This document shows, piece by piece, positions 8,246 to 18,555 of a stretch of 64,000 nt of DNA. A program made the position numbers and the translations under genes. Position 1 is the first letter of the stretch. The number at the start of each line of letters is the position of its first letter. This stretch comes from VFMC01 sp046331225 (GTDB taxonomy: Bacteria; Actinomycetota; Acidimicrobiia; Acidimicrobiales; Ilumatobacteraceae). The stretch covers positions 347,721 to 411,720 of the forward strand of contig JAXLRF010000006.1 of NCBI GenBank assembly GCA_046331225.1, in the 5' to 3' direction. A model generated the notes under the pieces. It worked only from the letters and a program-made list of their open reading frames with translations. It did not search any database and was not told the DNA's origin.

Positions 8246-9214
8246 TCAGCCCGGGGCGGGGTCGGGATAGCGCTGCACCAACTCGCGACCGATACGGGCC
8301 AGGTGCTCGCGCACCTCGGCCGGTTCGAGCACCTCGACGAGCGCACCCCATCCCGCGAGGTGCTGGGCGATCCGGTACGACGACGGTCCGCCGACGATCA
8401 CCTCGATCACCCCGTCGCTGGCGCTGCCCTCCACCTCGGCGAGCATCATGTCGTCACCGAACTGGGCGCGCAGGCCGTGCACGTACGAACGCTCGATCCG
8501 CACGGTCGCCCGCATCGACAGACGGCGCTCACCGACCGTGACGACGACCTCCTGCCACGCCGAACGCAGGTCGAAGTCGTCGGGCCGCACGGCGGGTTCG
8601 TCGGTGACCTCGACATGGCGCACCCGGTTGACGCGGAACGTGCGGCGGCCCTTGTCGGTCTCGGCCACCAGGTACCAGACGGTGCCCTTCGACACCAGGC
8701 CGAGCGGGTCGACCACGCGCTCGGTCTCGGTGCGGGTGCGGTCGACGTACCCGAGGCGCACGCGCCGCCGCTCGACCACCGCGCGCTGCAAGGCCGGCAG
8801 GTGCTCGGGGGTGGGCGCCGCAGCCTTGCCGCCCCACGCCACCGGATCGACCACCACCGCCTGCGCCGCCACCTCGGCATCGGCACGGAAGGTCTCGGGC
8901 AGCGCGCGCAACAGCTTGCGCAGCACGCCTCGTGTGTCGGCGTCGAGCGGCAGCGATGCGCCCGCGGCCAGGAACAGGTTGCGCGCCTCGTCGGCGGTGA
9001 GCCCGGTCAGATCGGTGGTCGCGCCGCCGAGCAGCTGCCACCCACCGTTGCGGCCCGGCATCGAGTACACGGGCAGACCGGCCATGCCGAGCGCCTCGAG
9101 GTCACGACGCGCCGTCTTCTCCGAGACCTCGAGCTCCTCTGCCAGGCGACGCGCCGTGACGCGCCCGCGGGTCTGCAGGATGAGCAAGGTGGCCACGAGG
9201 CGATCGGCTCGCAT
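8246..9214 (-). CDS. WYL-domain transcriptional regulator
   Basis: A 322-residue cytoplasmic regulator. An N-terminal DeoR/HTH_11 winged helix occupies residues 1-60 (RRLAEELEVSEKTARRDLEAL). A WYL ligand-sensing domain follows, with the signature Trp-Tyr-Leu in GTVWYLVAE and the typical TFRVNRVRHVEVTDE strand. A WCX-like C-terminal extension completes it. The domain order and length are normal for the family. The gene is divergent from a DrrAB-type ABC exporter with a 63-base shared region, so the exporter is the likely target. The effector is unknown; in other family members WYL domains bind nucleotides or nucleic acid. Confidence 0.88.
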   Translation of the reverse strand: MRADRLVATLLILQTRGRVTARRLAEELEVSEKTARRDLEALGMAGLPVYSMPGRNGGWQLLGGATTDLTGLTADEARNLFLAAGASLPLDADTRGVLRKLLRALPETFRADAEVAAQAVVVDPVAWGGKAAAPTPEHLPALQRAVVERRRVRLGYVDRTRTETERVVDPLGLVSKGTVWYLVAETDKGRRTFRVNRVRHVEVTDEPAVRPDDFDLRSAWQEVVVTVGERRLSMRATVRIERSYVHGLRAQFGDDMMLAEVEGSASDGVIEVIVGGPSSYRIAQHLAGWGALVEVLEPAEVREHLARIGRELVQRYPDPAPG

Positions 9215-9277
9215 TTTTCCATCGTGACATGGAACCTGGACAGGACATGGCCAGTTTGGTCCGCGACACTGGCCCGC
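9215..9277. promoter_or_regulatory. Divergent WYL regulator / ABC exporter control region
   Basis: The 63-base gap holds two copies of GACATGG (9226-9232 and 9244-9250), 18 bases apart, which could be half-sites for the WYL regulator. GACACT (9265-9270) is a -10-like hexamer 7 bases before the ATG at 9278. Confidence 0.35.
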
Positions 9278-10272
<995 letters not shown>

Positions 10273-10276
<4 letters not shown>

Positions 10277-11097
10277 ACACCACCGCCGTCACCAGCATCA
10301 GCGCGTCGATCCACCAGCCGGCCCGGCCGCCGGGCGTGTGGGCCACGGCCACCACCTACGCGAGCCGCACGATCAAGCAGTTCATCCGCACCCCGCAGCT
10401 GCTCGTCGTGAGCGCACTCACGTCGATCATGTTCCTGCTGATCTTCCGCTACGTGTTCGGCGGCGCGATCGGCACCGGCTCGGTCGAGTACGTCGACTTC
10501 CTCATCCCGGCGCTCGCGTCGGTGAGCGGTCTGTTCGCGAGCGGTGCCGTCGGCGTCGCCGAGGACATGGAGAGCGGTCTGTTCGACCGGTTGCGGTCGC
10601 TACCGATCCCGCGTCCGGCCGTGCTGATCGGTCGCTCGATCGCCGACACCGCACTCAACACGTGGGGCACCGTGATCACCCTGATCGTCGGCTTCATCGT
10701 CGGGTTCCGCATCCACAACGGCGTGCCGGCCGCACTGCTCGCCCTGCTGCTCTGCATCGTGTTCGCCGCGGCCTTCAGCTGGCTGATGATCTTCATCGGC
10801 CTGGTGTCGGGCTCGGCGCAGGCCGCGCAGGGCATGTCGTTCTCGGTGTTCCCGCTGATCTTCGTGTCGAGCGCCTACGTGCCGATCGAGTCGATGCCCG
10901 GCTGGTTGCAGCCGATCGCCGAGAACCAGCCGGTCACCGCGATGGTGGGTGCCGTGCGGGCCCTCGTGCTCGGTGGCGACACCGAGGCGCTGCTCGGGCA
11001 CACGACCTCGTGGTTCGTCGTGCGTTCGCTGCTCTGGTCGCTCCTCATCCTCGTGGTGTTCGGCGCGCTGTCGGCACGTCGCTTCGCCAAGCTCTGA
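10273..11097 (+). CDS. ABC-2 type permease, DrrB type
   Basis: A 274-residue membrane protein with six hydrophobic segments (around residues 45-65, 80-100, 130-155, 160-185, 195-215 and 248-268). It carries the family pattern SGLFDRLRSLPIPRPAVLIGR in the first cytoplasmic loop. It starts at a GTG that overlaps the stop of the ATPase gene (GTGA), which argues for coupled translation and a complex with that subunit. It converges on the methyltransferase gene, with 25 bases between stops. The substrate is not predictable from the sequence. Confidence 0.92.
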
Positions 11098-11122
11098 CGC
11101 TCGCGGGCGGGGTGGTCGGGCG

Positions 11123-12037
11123 TCAGCGACGCCCGGCCACCAGCTGCGCGATGCGGGCGATGTGCTCGGGCTGCATCCCGCAGCATCCGCCCACCACGGT
11201 GGCACCGCGGGCGAGCCAACCCTGCACGAACTCGCCGTACGACGAGGGATCGAGGTCGTCGCGGAACGAGGCGAGCTGGGCGTTGGCCTCGCCGCCGTCG
11301 GTGTGGCTCGAGACGAACCGGTTGGCGTAGCCACCCACCCGGGCGACGTCGCCGACCAGGTCGAGCGTGGCGTCGATCGCGACGGTGATCGTCTCGGCCT
11401 GGCAGCAGTTGAACATCACGGTGCCGGCCCCGAGGTCGAGCGCGGCGCGTGCCGCATCTGCCACCGGCTCGCCCGAGCGGAGCGTCCCGGGCACCTGGTC
11501 GTCGAGGGTGTACGAGATCCACAGCTCGCGGTCGCCCTGCCCGGCACGATCGAGAGCGTCGCGCACCGCGCGCGCCTCGGCGATCGAACCCAGCGTCTCG
11601 CCCAGCCACACGTCGACGTGCGGCGCCAAGCCGTCGACGAGCGGGTCGATGATCGACGGCGCCCGTGCCGCGTCGAACAGGTCCGGGCGATACGAGCCGA
11701 ACAGCGGCGGCAGCGAACCCGCCACCCGCACCCGACGGGGGCTCTCGTCGGCCGCACGGCGCGCCAGTTCACCGGACGACGCGGCCAACTCGTGGCCCCG
11801 CGCCGCGAACCGCTCGTCGCCCAGGTGGAACGGCACCACGGCGTAGCTGTTGGTGGTGATCACCTCGGCGCCGGCGTCGATGAAGTTGCGGTGCGCGCGC
11901 ACCACCCAGTCGGGTCCGTCGAGCAGTGCGAGTGCCGACCACTCGGGCTGGCGGAACGGCGCACCGATGCGCATCAGCTCGCGACCCATGCCGCCGTCGA
12001 GGACCGTGATGGACGATGGCGACGTCATGACGGTCAT
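11123..12037 (-). CDS. Homocysteine S-methyltransferase family protein
   Basis: A 304-residue TIM-barrel protein. The N-terminal strand ITVLDGGMGRELMRIG, the NFIDAGAEVITTNSY segment, and the zinc-binding cysteines (FNCCQ, and GGCCG near residue 290) match betaine- or S-methylmethionine-dependent homocysteine methyltransferases such as MmuM. It likely makes methionine from homocysteine in the cytoplasm; the methyl donor is unclear. It lies 52 bases downstream of the MDR dehydrogenase on the same strand. A TTGTTGCA palindrome abuts its start codon and may control it separately. No Shine-Dalgarno is seen, so Met4 is an alternative start. Confidence 0.87.
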   Translation of the reverse strand: MTVMTSPSSITVLDGGMGRELMRIGAPFRQPEWSALALLDGPDWVVRAHRNFIDAGAEVITTNSYAVVPFHLGDERFAARGHELAASSGELARRAADESPRRVRVAGSLPPLFGSYRPDLFDAARAPSIIDPLVDGLAPHVDVWLGETLGSIAEARAVRDALDRAGQGDRELWISYTLDDQVPGTLRSGEPVADAARAALDLGAGTVMFNCCQAETITVAIDATLDLVGDVARVGGYANRFVSSHTDGGEANAQLASFRDDLDPSSYGEFVQGWLARGATVVGGCCGMQPEHIARIAQLVAGRR

Positions 12038-12054
12038 TGTTGCATGTGCAACAA
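12037..12054. promoter_or_regulatory. Palindrome TTGTTGCA-TG-TGCAACAA at the methyltransferase start
   Basis: A perfect 8-base inverted repeat with a 2-base spacer touches the first base of the ATG (read on the minus strand). It is too short and too AT-rich to be a terminator here. It looks like an operator for a dimeric TetR- or MarR-like repressor. A related palindrome with the same TTGCA-N2-TGCAA core lies at 21643-21658. Confidence 0.5.
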
Positions 12055-12089
12055 CATGTCACGGCGCGCAGTTCATGACGATTCGCGCG

Positions 12090-13226
12090 CTAAACCGCCT
12101 GCGGTCGGATCAGGAACTTCTGACCTGTCGCCTGCTTGGCGTACGTGCGGATCGCGTCGAGCGACAACGCCCCGGCGAGCGAGACCTCGTCGGTGTAGTG
12201 GCTCGCGAACGTGGTGGTCAGCTCGTCGACCACACGCTGACGCAGACGCAGCATGCCGGGCACGCCGAGCTTCATCAGGAACGGTGTGAGCAGCCAACCG
12301 CCGATGCCCCACGCCATGCCGAAGCTGCGGTTGAACTCGGTGGGGCCACGATCGAGACCGCCGTAGATGTACACCTGCTTGTGCACCGACGAGCCGTAGC
12401 GGCTGTACTCGGTGGCCCTCGCGTTGATCGCCCGCTCCATGCACGTGAGGATCTGGCCGGCCAGCCGCCCGCCGCCGGTGGCGTCGAACGCCAGCGTGGC
12501 ACCGGTGTCGGTGAGCGCCGCGGTGAGGTCGTCCATGAACGTCGGTGAGCTCGAGTCGCACACGTGCTCGGCACCGAGGCCGCGCAGCAGCTCGGCCTGC
12601 TCGGGACGACGCACCACGTTGACGAGCGGCACCCCGTCGGCCAGGCAGATCTTCACCAGCATCTGGCCGAGGTTGGACGCGGCCGCCGTGTGCACCAACG
12701 CGCTGTGGCCCTCCATCCGCATCGTCTCGACCATGCCGAGCGCGGTGAGCGGGTTGACGAAGCACGATGCCCCGTCGCGGGGATCGGTGCCGTCGGGCAG
12801 TTCGAGGCACGAGGTCGCCGGCACCGCCCGGTACTCGCCGTAGGTTGCCCCGCCGATCAGTGCGACGGTGCGGCCGACGAGGGCCTGTGCGGCCGGGTCG
12901 GACCCGGCGGCGACCACCACGCCCGCACCCTCGTTGCCCACCGGCATCGACTCGCCGACCCTGGCACCCAGGCCGGCCATCACGTTGGCGGCGATCGGCG
13001 CGCGCACCACCGGGTCGTCGTCGGTGCCGACCGCGGTGGCCGCCTCGACGTCGGCCATCGCGAGCAGCAACCCGAGGTCGCTCGGGTTGATCGGCGCCGC
13101 CTCGATCCGGACCAGCACCTCGTGTGCGGCCGGCTCGGGCATCGGCACGGTGGCGAGCGACAGTTCGAGCGTGCCGTCGGCGGTGACGAGCGAGCGGAGC
13201 TGGCGCATGGTGGTGGGCAGGTTCAT
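12090..13226 (-). CDS. Zinc-type MDR dehydrogenase / quinone oxidoreductase
   Basis: A 378-residue cytoplasmic MDR protein. It has a GroES-like N-terminal domain (EVLVRIEAAPINPSDLG), GNEGAGVVVAAG, and a Rossmann domain around HTAAASNLGQMLVKICLADGVPLVNVVRR. The usual structural and catalytic zinc cysteines of alcohol dehydrogenases are not evident, so it belongs with the quinone-reductase or enoyl-reductase side of the family. The start ATG has GGAGG six bases upstream. It sits between the GFO/IDH oxidoreductase and the methyltransferase on the same strand and may share transcripts with either. The substrate is unknown. Confidence 0.85.
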   Translation of the reverse strand: MNLPTTMRQLRSLVTADGTLELSLATVPMPEPAAHEVLVRIEAAPINPSDLGLLLAMADVEAATAVGTDDDPVVRAPIAANVMAGLGARVGESMPVGNEGAGVVVAAGSDPAAQALVGRTVALIGGATYGEYRAVPATSCLELPDGTDPRDGASCFVNPLTALGMVETMRMEGHSALVHTAAASNLGQMLVKICLADGVPLVNVVRRPEQAELLRGLGAEHVCDSSSPTFMDDLTAALTDTGATLAFDATGGGRLAGQILTCMERAINARATEYSRYGSSVHKQVYIYGGLDRGPTEFNRSFGMAWGIGGWLLTPFLMKLGVPGMLRLRQRVVDELTTTFASHYTDEVSLAGALSLDAIRTYAKQATGQKFLIRPQAV

Positions 13227-13292
13227 CGTGACCTCCGAAGGGACGGTGGGGCGTTCGCTGTGGCGGCGGTGTGGTGGCGGCGCGGCGGCCGG

Positions 13293-14210
13293 TCAGAGCT
13301 GGGCGGCCGCGCGGTCGATCAGGCGCTGCAGGTGCAGACCGCGATGGATGTCGAGCTCGTGCGGGCGGCCGGCGCGTACGGCTGCGGCGAACTCCTCGAC
13401 GATGCGGCGCATCGCGATGCGCACCTCGGCCTGCATCTCTTCGGGCGTGAACGATCCGACGTCGAACCGCACTCGACCCTGCAGGCCGTGCACCTCGACG
13501 GCCAGGCCCCCGTCCTGGTTCGACGTCGCCGACAGGGCCGCCTGCGAGATCCGGCCGCCTTCGTGCTCGCACTCGAGCAGCACGATGCGCTGCGCGTCAC
13601 CGCGGGCCGTGATGTCGACGATCGTGCCGAGCGAGGCGTCGAGGGCGTCGAGCACGTGCGGCCCGAGATCGAGCAGACCTCCCTGCTCGAGGCGCCACGG
13701 GGTGGCGAAGTAGGTGCCCGGCACGCACCCGTTGCCGAAGAACGACGCCCGGCCGCCGTAGCTGTCGAACGAGCGGGCCTGGTCGAGGAACGCACGCATG
13801 CGGTCGTAGTAGCGGTTGGTGAAGATCACCTGCGAGGTCACCCCGGCGGCGTCGATCGCGCCGGCCAGCTCCTCGGCCTGCGCGGTGGTGAGCCCCACGG
13901 GCTTGTCGAGCAGCACGGCCTTGCCGGCCCGAGCGGCCCGGCCGGCCAGGTCGGCCTGCACGTCGGGCGGCAGGCTGAAGGTCACGGCGTCGCACGCCTC
14001 GAACAGGGCGTCGAGCTCGGTGTAGGTGCCCACCCCGTGCACCGCGGCCAGTTCGCCGGCGGCCTCGGCACGACGCGCCCACACGCCGACGAACTCGCAG
14101 TCCGGCGAGCCCGCCAACATCGGTCCGGTGAACAGGTGCCCCCATGGCCCGGCACCCACGAGGCCGATCCGCAACGGAGGCTGGTCGGTGGAAGCTGACG
14201 TGTCGCTCAT
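13293..14210 (-). CDS. GFO/IDH/MocA-family oxidoreductase
   Basis: A 305-residue NAD(P)-dependent oxidoreductase. The nucleotide-binding GLVGAGPWGHLFTGPML is at the N-terminus, and the conserved KPVGLT (family E/D-K-P) follows VLLDKP. The C-terminal half is the alpha/beta dimerisation and substrate domain, with SNQDGGLAVEVHGLQG. Family members oxidise or reduce sugars, inositols or related polyols. The gene is divergent from an amidohydrolase with 92 bases between; sugar or lactone breakdown would link the two, as inference. A CAGAGT hexamer 7 bases ahead of the ATG suggests a leaderless start. Confidence 0.88.
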   Translation of the reverse strand: MSDTSASTDQPPLRIGLVGAGPWGHLFTGPMLAGSPDCEFVGVWARRAEAAGELAAVHGVGTYTELDALFEACDAVTFSLPPDVQADLAGRAARAGKAVLLDKPVGLTTAQAEELAGAIDAAGVTSQVIFTNRYYDRMRAFLDQARSFDSYGGRASFFGNGCVPGTYFATPWRLEQGGLLDLGPHVLDALDASLGTIVDITARGDAQRIVLLECEHEGGRISQAALSATSNQDGGLAVEVHGLQGRVRFDVGSFTPEEMQAEVRIAMRRIVEEFAAAVRAGRPHELDIHRGLHLQRLIDRAAAQL

Positions 14211-14302
14211 GGCCGCCACTCTGGCACGCCGACGACGGCCCGTGCGCGGGTACGGTGCGACGTGTCGCCGGGTGGCGGCGTCACGTCGTCCGGGGGTCCG
14301 AC

Positions 14303-15322
14303 ATGAGCACCGACACACCGTCCGCAGGGGCACCGGTCCCGGGGTCGCAGGCCTGGCTCGATCTGGTGGTCGAGGACGTCGTCGATCCCGATCTCGCGAT
14401 CGTCGACCCGCACCACCACCTCTGGCCGGCCGGTGGTGCGTTGCCGTACGGCCTCGACGACCTGCACCGCGACACCGGGGACGGACACCGCGTGGTGCGC
14501 ACCGTGTTCGTCGAGTGCCACGCGTCGTACCGGCCCGAGGGCGATCCCGAGTTCGCGCCGGTGGGCGAGACCGAGTTCGTCGCCGCCGAGGCCGAGCGCG
14601 ACCCGACGCAACTGATCGGCGGCATCGTGGCGCACGCCGACCTGCGCTCGTCCCGTCTCGACGAGGTGCTCGACGCGCACGAGGCCGCCGGACGGGGACG
14701 GTTCCGCGGCATCCGTCACGCACTGTCGTCGCCACTGCACCCCGAGACCCTGCGCATCCCGGGCCGGGCACCGGCCGGGCTCGCGTTCGACGAGGCGTTC
14801 CGGGCAGGCGTGCGCCGGTTGGGCGAGCGCGGGCTCACCTACGACACCTGGCACTATCACCACCAGAACCGCGACTTCCTCGACCTCGCCCGCGCGGTTC
14901 CCACCACCACGATGGTGCTCGACCACTTCGGCACACCGCTCGGTGTCGGCCCGTTCGCCGGACGCCACGACGAGATCTTCGAGCAGTGGCGCGTCGACAT
15001 GGCTGCCATCGCCCGGTGCCCCAACGTGGTGGCCAAGCTCGGCGGGCTGGCGATGCCCGACAACGGCTTCGGGTGGGACGCCGCCGAGCGACCGCCCACC
15101 TCGGACGAGTTCGTCGCGGTGCAGGCCCGCTACTACCTGCACATGATCGACTGCTTCGGTCCCGAACGGTGCATGTTCGAGTCGAACTTCCCCGTCGACC
15201 GCTTCTCGCTGTCGTACCGCACGGTCTGGAACGCGTTCAAGAAGCTCACCGCCGGCTTCGGTGCCGACGAGCGTGCGGCGATGTTCGCCGGCACCGCCCG
15301 GCGGATCTACCGGCTCGACTGA
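14303..15322 (+). CDS. Amidohydrolase family 2 (TIM-barrel lactonase-like)
   Basis: A 339-residue cytoplasmic metal hydrolase. The metal-binding start IVDPHHHLWP lies near residue 35. HALSSPLHP, MVLDHFGTPLG and the C-terminal MFESNFPVDRFS are typical of amidohydrolase_2 proteins such as L-fuconolactonase or sulfomuconolactone hydrolase. The ATG at 14303 was preferred because upstream frame is antisense to the divergent oxidoreductase. Its 3' end overlaps the convergent SARP gene by 16 bases. Substrate assignment is open; a lactone or an aromatic-acid derivative is likely from the family. Confidence 0.87.
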   Translation: MSTDTPSAGAPVPGSQAWLDLVVEDVVDPDLAIVDPHHHLWPAGGALPYGLDDLHRDTGDGHRVVRTVFVECHASYRPEGDPEFAPVGETEFVAAEAERDPTQLIGGIVAHADLRSSRLDEVLDAHEAAGRGRFRGIRHALSSPLHPETLRIPGRAPAGLAFDEAFRAGVRRLGERGLTYDTWHYHHQNRDFLDLARAVPTTTMVLDHFGTPLGVGPFAGRHDEIFEQWRVDMAAIARCPNVVAKLGGLAMPDNGFGWDAAERPPTSDEFVAVQARYYLHMIDCFGPERCMFESNFPVDRFSLSYRTVWNAFKKLTAGFGADERAAMFAGTARRIYRLD

Positions 15323-18300
15323 TCCCCGACGGCCGCGCGGGTGTCGGCGATGCGCCGCGCCAACATCGTCGAGCCCTGCTCGGCGGCGAGCGCGGCGGCG
15401 AGGTCGAGCGTCTGGTGTGCTGTGGCGTGATCGCCGGCGCGCGACAGCGCGAGCGCCCGGACGCGCAGCGTCTCGGGCATCCACCACAGCTCGTGGCGGG
15501 GCACCGCGTCGGCGTCGGCTGCATCGAGGAACGAGAACACCCGCTCGTCCCCCAGCTCGAGGCACGCCTCGGCCACCAGGGTGAGCAGCGTGGGGCGCAG
15601 CGACCGCTCGCCCGCGGCCGTGTACCGCTCGAGTCCCTGGAACACGAGCGTCGCACCCGTCGGATCGCCGGCCTTCACCCGGCACCACCCGACCAGCACG
15701 TCGTTGGCGCCGCTCTGCCCGTCGAGGAACCCGAACTCGTGGTCGTCCCCTCGGCTCGCCAGGAAGCCCAGCGCACGCTCGGGTTCGCCGAGCAGCACCT
15801 CGAGCAGCCCGCTCGTGAACGCGAAGGCGCCCTTGGCGGCCTCGTCCACCTCGGCACGCTGCGCCAACCAGGCCCGCAGGCGACGGTGGGCGAACGTGCG
15901 CGCCTCGTCGGCGTGGTCGCGCAACGCCATCGTGATCGCACCGACGAGCGGCAGCAGCACGACCGGCACGTGTGCCGGTGCCGAGTCGGGGTCGTGCGGA
16001 CCGACGGCCGCCAGCGACGCGCGCACGTGACGCTCGGCCTCGTCGAGCCGGCCGAGGATCATCTCGTACGAGGCGAGCATGTAGTTGCACATCAGGTGCG
16101 CGTAGTCGTCGGTGGTGCGCTCCTCCAGCTCGCGCGCCCGCGCGTACCCCTCGGCGATGTGGCCGGTCGTGAGGTCGTCGGCGACGTCGATGTCCCACTC
16201 GAGGAACAGGTGCAGCGACCGGGCCGCGTCGCTGTTGGTGGCCTCGGCGTGGTCGCGCACGCGGGCGATCACCTGCGCCATCACCTCGGGATCGCGGCGA
16301 CGCACGGCGGCACCGAGCAGCGCCTCGAGCACCTCGGTGTCGGCCATCACCACGTCGGCGGTGCGAGGCACGCCCGCGAGCACGTCGAACGCCCGCTCGA
16401 GGAACCATTCGGCGGTGTCGAGCGCGTTGCGCCAGCGCGCCACGTCGGATGCACGTACCGCGGCGCGGGCCACCACCACCGGATCGGCGAACGACGCAGC
16501 GGCCAGTCGGTGGTGTGCCACCGGCTCGGCCGCGTCGGCCACGTCGCCGTGCACGGCCAGCACGGCGTCGGCCGCGCGGTGGTGCAGCCGCGCCCGTCGC
16601 AGGTTCGGCAGACCGGCCAACACCGCGTCGCGCACGAGCGCGTGGGCGAAGCGGAAACCCTGCGGTTCGGGCACCAGGATGCGTGTGACGATCGCCGCGT
16701 CGAGCGCGTCGAGGCATGCGTCGGGATCGCGCTCGCTGGCGGCCATCACCGTGCGGGCCGAGAAGCGCTCGCCCAGCACGGCCGCCACCTCGAGCTCGGC
16801 GATCGCCTGGTCGGGCAGGGCCGCGAGGCGCGAGCGGACCACGTCGCGGATGGCGGCGGGCACCTCGCGTGAGCGGTCGATGCCGCGCTCACCGGCCAGA
16901 CGGGCGAGCTCGGTGACGAACAGCGGGTTGCCGCCGGCCCGGTCGTGCACCCGTTCGGCCACGTCGTCGCTGGGCGCGACCCCGGTGGTGAGCTCGATCA
17001 GCTCGGCCACCGCGGCCCGGTCGAGCGGCTCCATCCGCACACGGGTGGTGTTGCGCACCGCACGGTGCAGGCCGGCCATCGCCGGCCCGACCAGCGAGTC
17101 GGGCTCGAGCTCGGGCGGGCGCGTGGCCGCCACCACCAGCACGCCTGGGCGGGCGAGCCTCGTCAGCACCACCTGCAGCAGTTCGAGCGTGGCGCGGTCG
17201 GCCCAGTGCAGGTCGTCGACCAGCACCACGCAGCCGGCACGGCCCGGTGTCGACGCGACACCGTCGACGAGTTCGACGAAGTGCTCGGCCACCTCGACCG
17301 TGGCGAGCGACACCTCCTTGCCGGAGGCGAGGCGCTGCCACGTGTGGCGCGAGCCGACGGCGTCGGTGCCGTCGCCGGCGGACTCGGCCGCGTCGCCGCT
17401 CAACAGGGCGCGGGCGATCTCGATGAACGGCCACAGGGTCGGCGCGAGCCCGGGCTCGAGGCAGCGGCCGGTCACCGTGCGCCACCCCGACGAGCGGGCG
17501 TGCGCGAGGAACACCTCGGTGAGCGTGCTCTTGCCGATGCCTGGCTCGCCCTCGATGAGCACGAACCCGGGCGCGCCGCGGGCCGCGTCGAGCGCATCGA
17601 CCAGGGCCTGCCACTCGTGCGGTCGCCCCACCAGCTCGACCTTCGGAGCCTCGACGACCACGGGGACCACGACCGGCTCGGGACGAGTGGGGGTGGTCTC
17701 GAGGACGAGCGAGGTGTCGTGCGCCAGGATCCGCTGCTCGAGGTCGCGCAGCTCGGGTCCGGGGTCGAGGCCCAGTTCGTCGAGCAGCACCTCGCGGGCG
17801 CGCGACACCGCTCGCAAGGCGTCGGCCTGCCGGCTGCCGCGGTACAGCGCCAGTGCGAGCAACGCCCACAACCGTTCGTGCAGGGGCTGCGCATCGACGG
17901 CCGCCTGAAGCTGCGGGATGGCCTCGTGGTGACGGCCGAGCGCGAGCAGGATCTCGAAACGCTCGGCGATCGCCGCGTCGCGCTCCTCCTCGAGGCGCAC
18001 CACCATCGGGCGCACCAGGTCGTCGTTGCCGATGCCGGCGAGCGCCGGCCCGCGCCACAGCGCGAGTGCCTCGTCGAGCGTGGCGAGTGCACCGGTGTGA
18101 TCACCGGCCGCCGACGACTCACGCGCCGTGTCGAGCAACCGGCGGAACCGGTGCACGTCGACCTGCTCGGGCGCCACTCGCAGCACGTAGCCCGGCGCCT
18201 CCGACACCAGCACCTCGGGTGCGGCCCCGGTGGCGCGACGCGGCTCGATCGCGCGACGCAGACGCGACACGTAGCTCTGCAGCGTGCCGAGCGGCGTGCG

Positions 18301-18552
18301 AGGCGGTTCGTCGCCCCACAGCCGGTCGATCAACCGCTCGACCGACACGACGTGACCGGCCTCGAGTGCGAGGTGGGCGACGACGGCGCGTTGCTGCGGA
18401 CCGCCGAGGTCGAGCGACGCGCCGTCGAGACGCACGTCGATCGGACCGAGGAGGTGCACCGTCAGCACCCGGGCAGGTCTACCACACGGGCTCGTGGCCG
18501 GTCCCGGGCGTGGTCGCACCCGGACGAGTGGATCGAGCAGGTCGGTGCTCAT
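15307..18552 (-). CDS. SARP/AfsR-type regulator with BTAD and AAA ATPase domains
   Basis: A 1081-residue cytoplasmic activator. An OmpR-like winged helix (about 29-105, with RVLTVHLLGPIDVRLDG and TLQSYVSRLRRAIEP) and a bacterial transcriptional activation (BTAD) domain (about 110-265) define it as a SARP. An AAA/NB-ARC ATPase follows (Walker A EGEPGIGKSTL, Walker B VVLVDDLHWAD), then a long TPR-like C-terminus ending in AAALAAEQGSTMLARRIAD. The gene follows the MBL-fold gene by three bases and is probably co-transcribed with it. Their common promoter carries 11-base-phased CTGCAAG heptamers, pointing to autoregulation. Three further promoters nearby carry the same array. Confidence 0.93.
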   Translation of the reverse strand: MSTDLLDPLVRVRPRPGPATSPCGRPARVLTVHLLGPIDVRLDGASLDLGGPQQRAVVAHLALEAGHVVSVERLIDRLWGDEPPRTPLGTLQSYVSRLRRAIEPRRATGAAPEVLVSEAPGYVLRVAPEQVDVHRFRRLLDTARESSAAGDHTGALATLDEALALWRGPALAGIGNDDLVRPMVVRLEEERDAAIAERFEILLALGRHHEAIPQLQAAVDAQPLHERLWALLALALYRGSRQADALRAVSRAREVLLDELGLDPGPELRDLEQRILAHDTSLVLETTPTRPEPVVVPVVVEAPKVELVGRPHEWQALVDALDAARGAPGFVLIEGEPGIGKSTLTEVFLAHARSSGWRTVTGRCLEPGLAPTLWPFIEIARALLSGDAAESAGDGTDAVGSRHTWQRLASGKEVSLATVEVAEHFVELVDGVASTPGRAGCVVLVDDLHWADRATLELLQVVLTRLARPGVLVVAATRPPELEPDSLVGPAMAGLHRAVRNTTRVRMEPLDRAAVAELIELTTGVAPSDDVAERVHDRAGGNPLFVTELARLAGERGIDRSREVPAAIRDVVRSRLAALPDQAIAELEVAAVLGERFSARTVMAASERDPDACLDALDAAIVTRILVPEPQGFRFAHALVRDAVLAGLPNLRRARLHHRAADAVLAVHGDVADAAEPVAHHRLAAASFADPVVVARAAVRASDVARWRNALDTAEWFLERAFDVLAGVPRTADVVMADTEVLEALLGAAVRRRDPEVMAQVIARVRDHAEATNSDAARSLHLFLEWDIDVADDLTTGHIAEGYARARELEERTTDDYAHLMCNYMLASYEMILGRLDEAERHVRASLAAVGPHDPDSAPAHVPVVLLPLVGAITMALRDHADEARTFAHRRLRAWLAQRAEVDEAAKGAFAFTSGLLEVLLGEPERALGFLASRGDDHEFGFLDGQSGANDVLVGWCRVKAGDPTGATLVFQGLERYTAAGERSLRPTLLTLVAEACLELGDERVFSFLDAADADAVPRHELWWMPETLRVRALALSRAGDHATAHQTLDLAAALAAEQGSTMLARRIADTRAAVGDQSSR

Positions 18553-18555
18553 GCG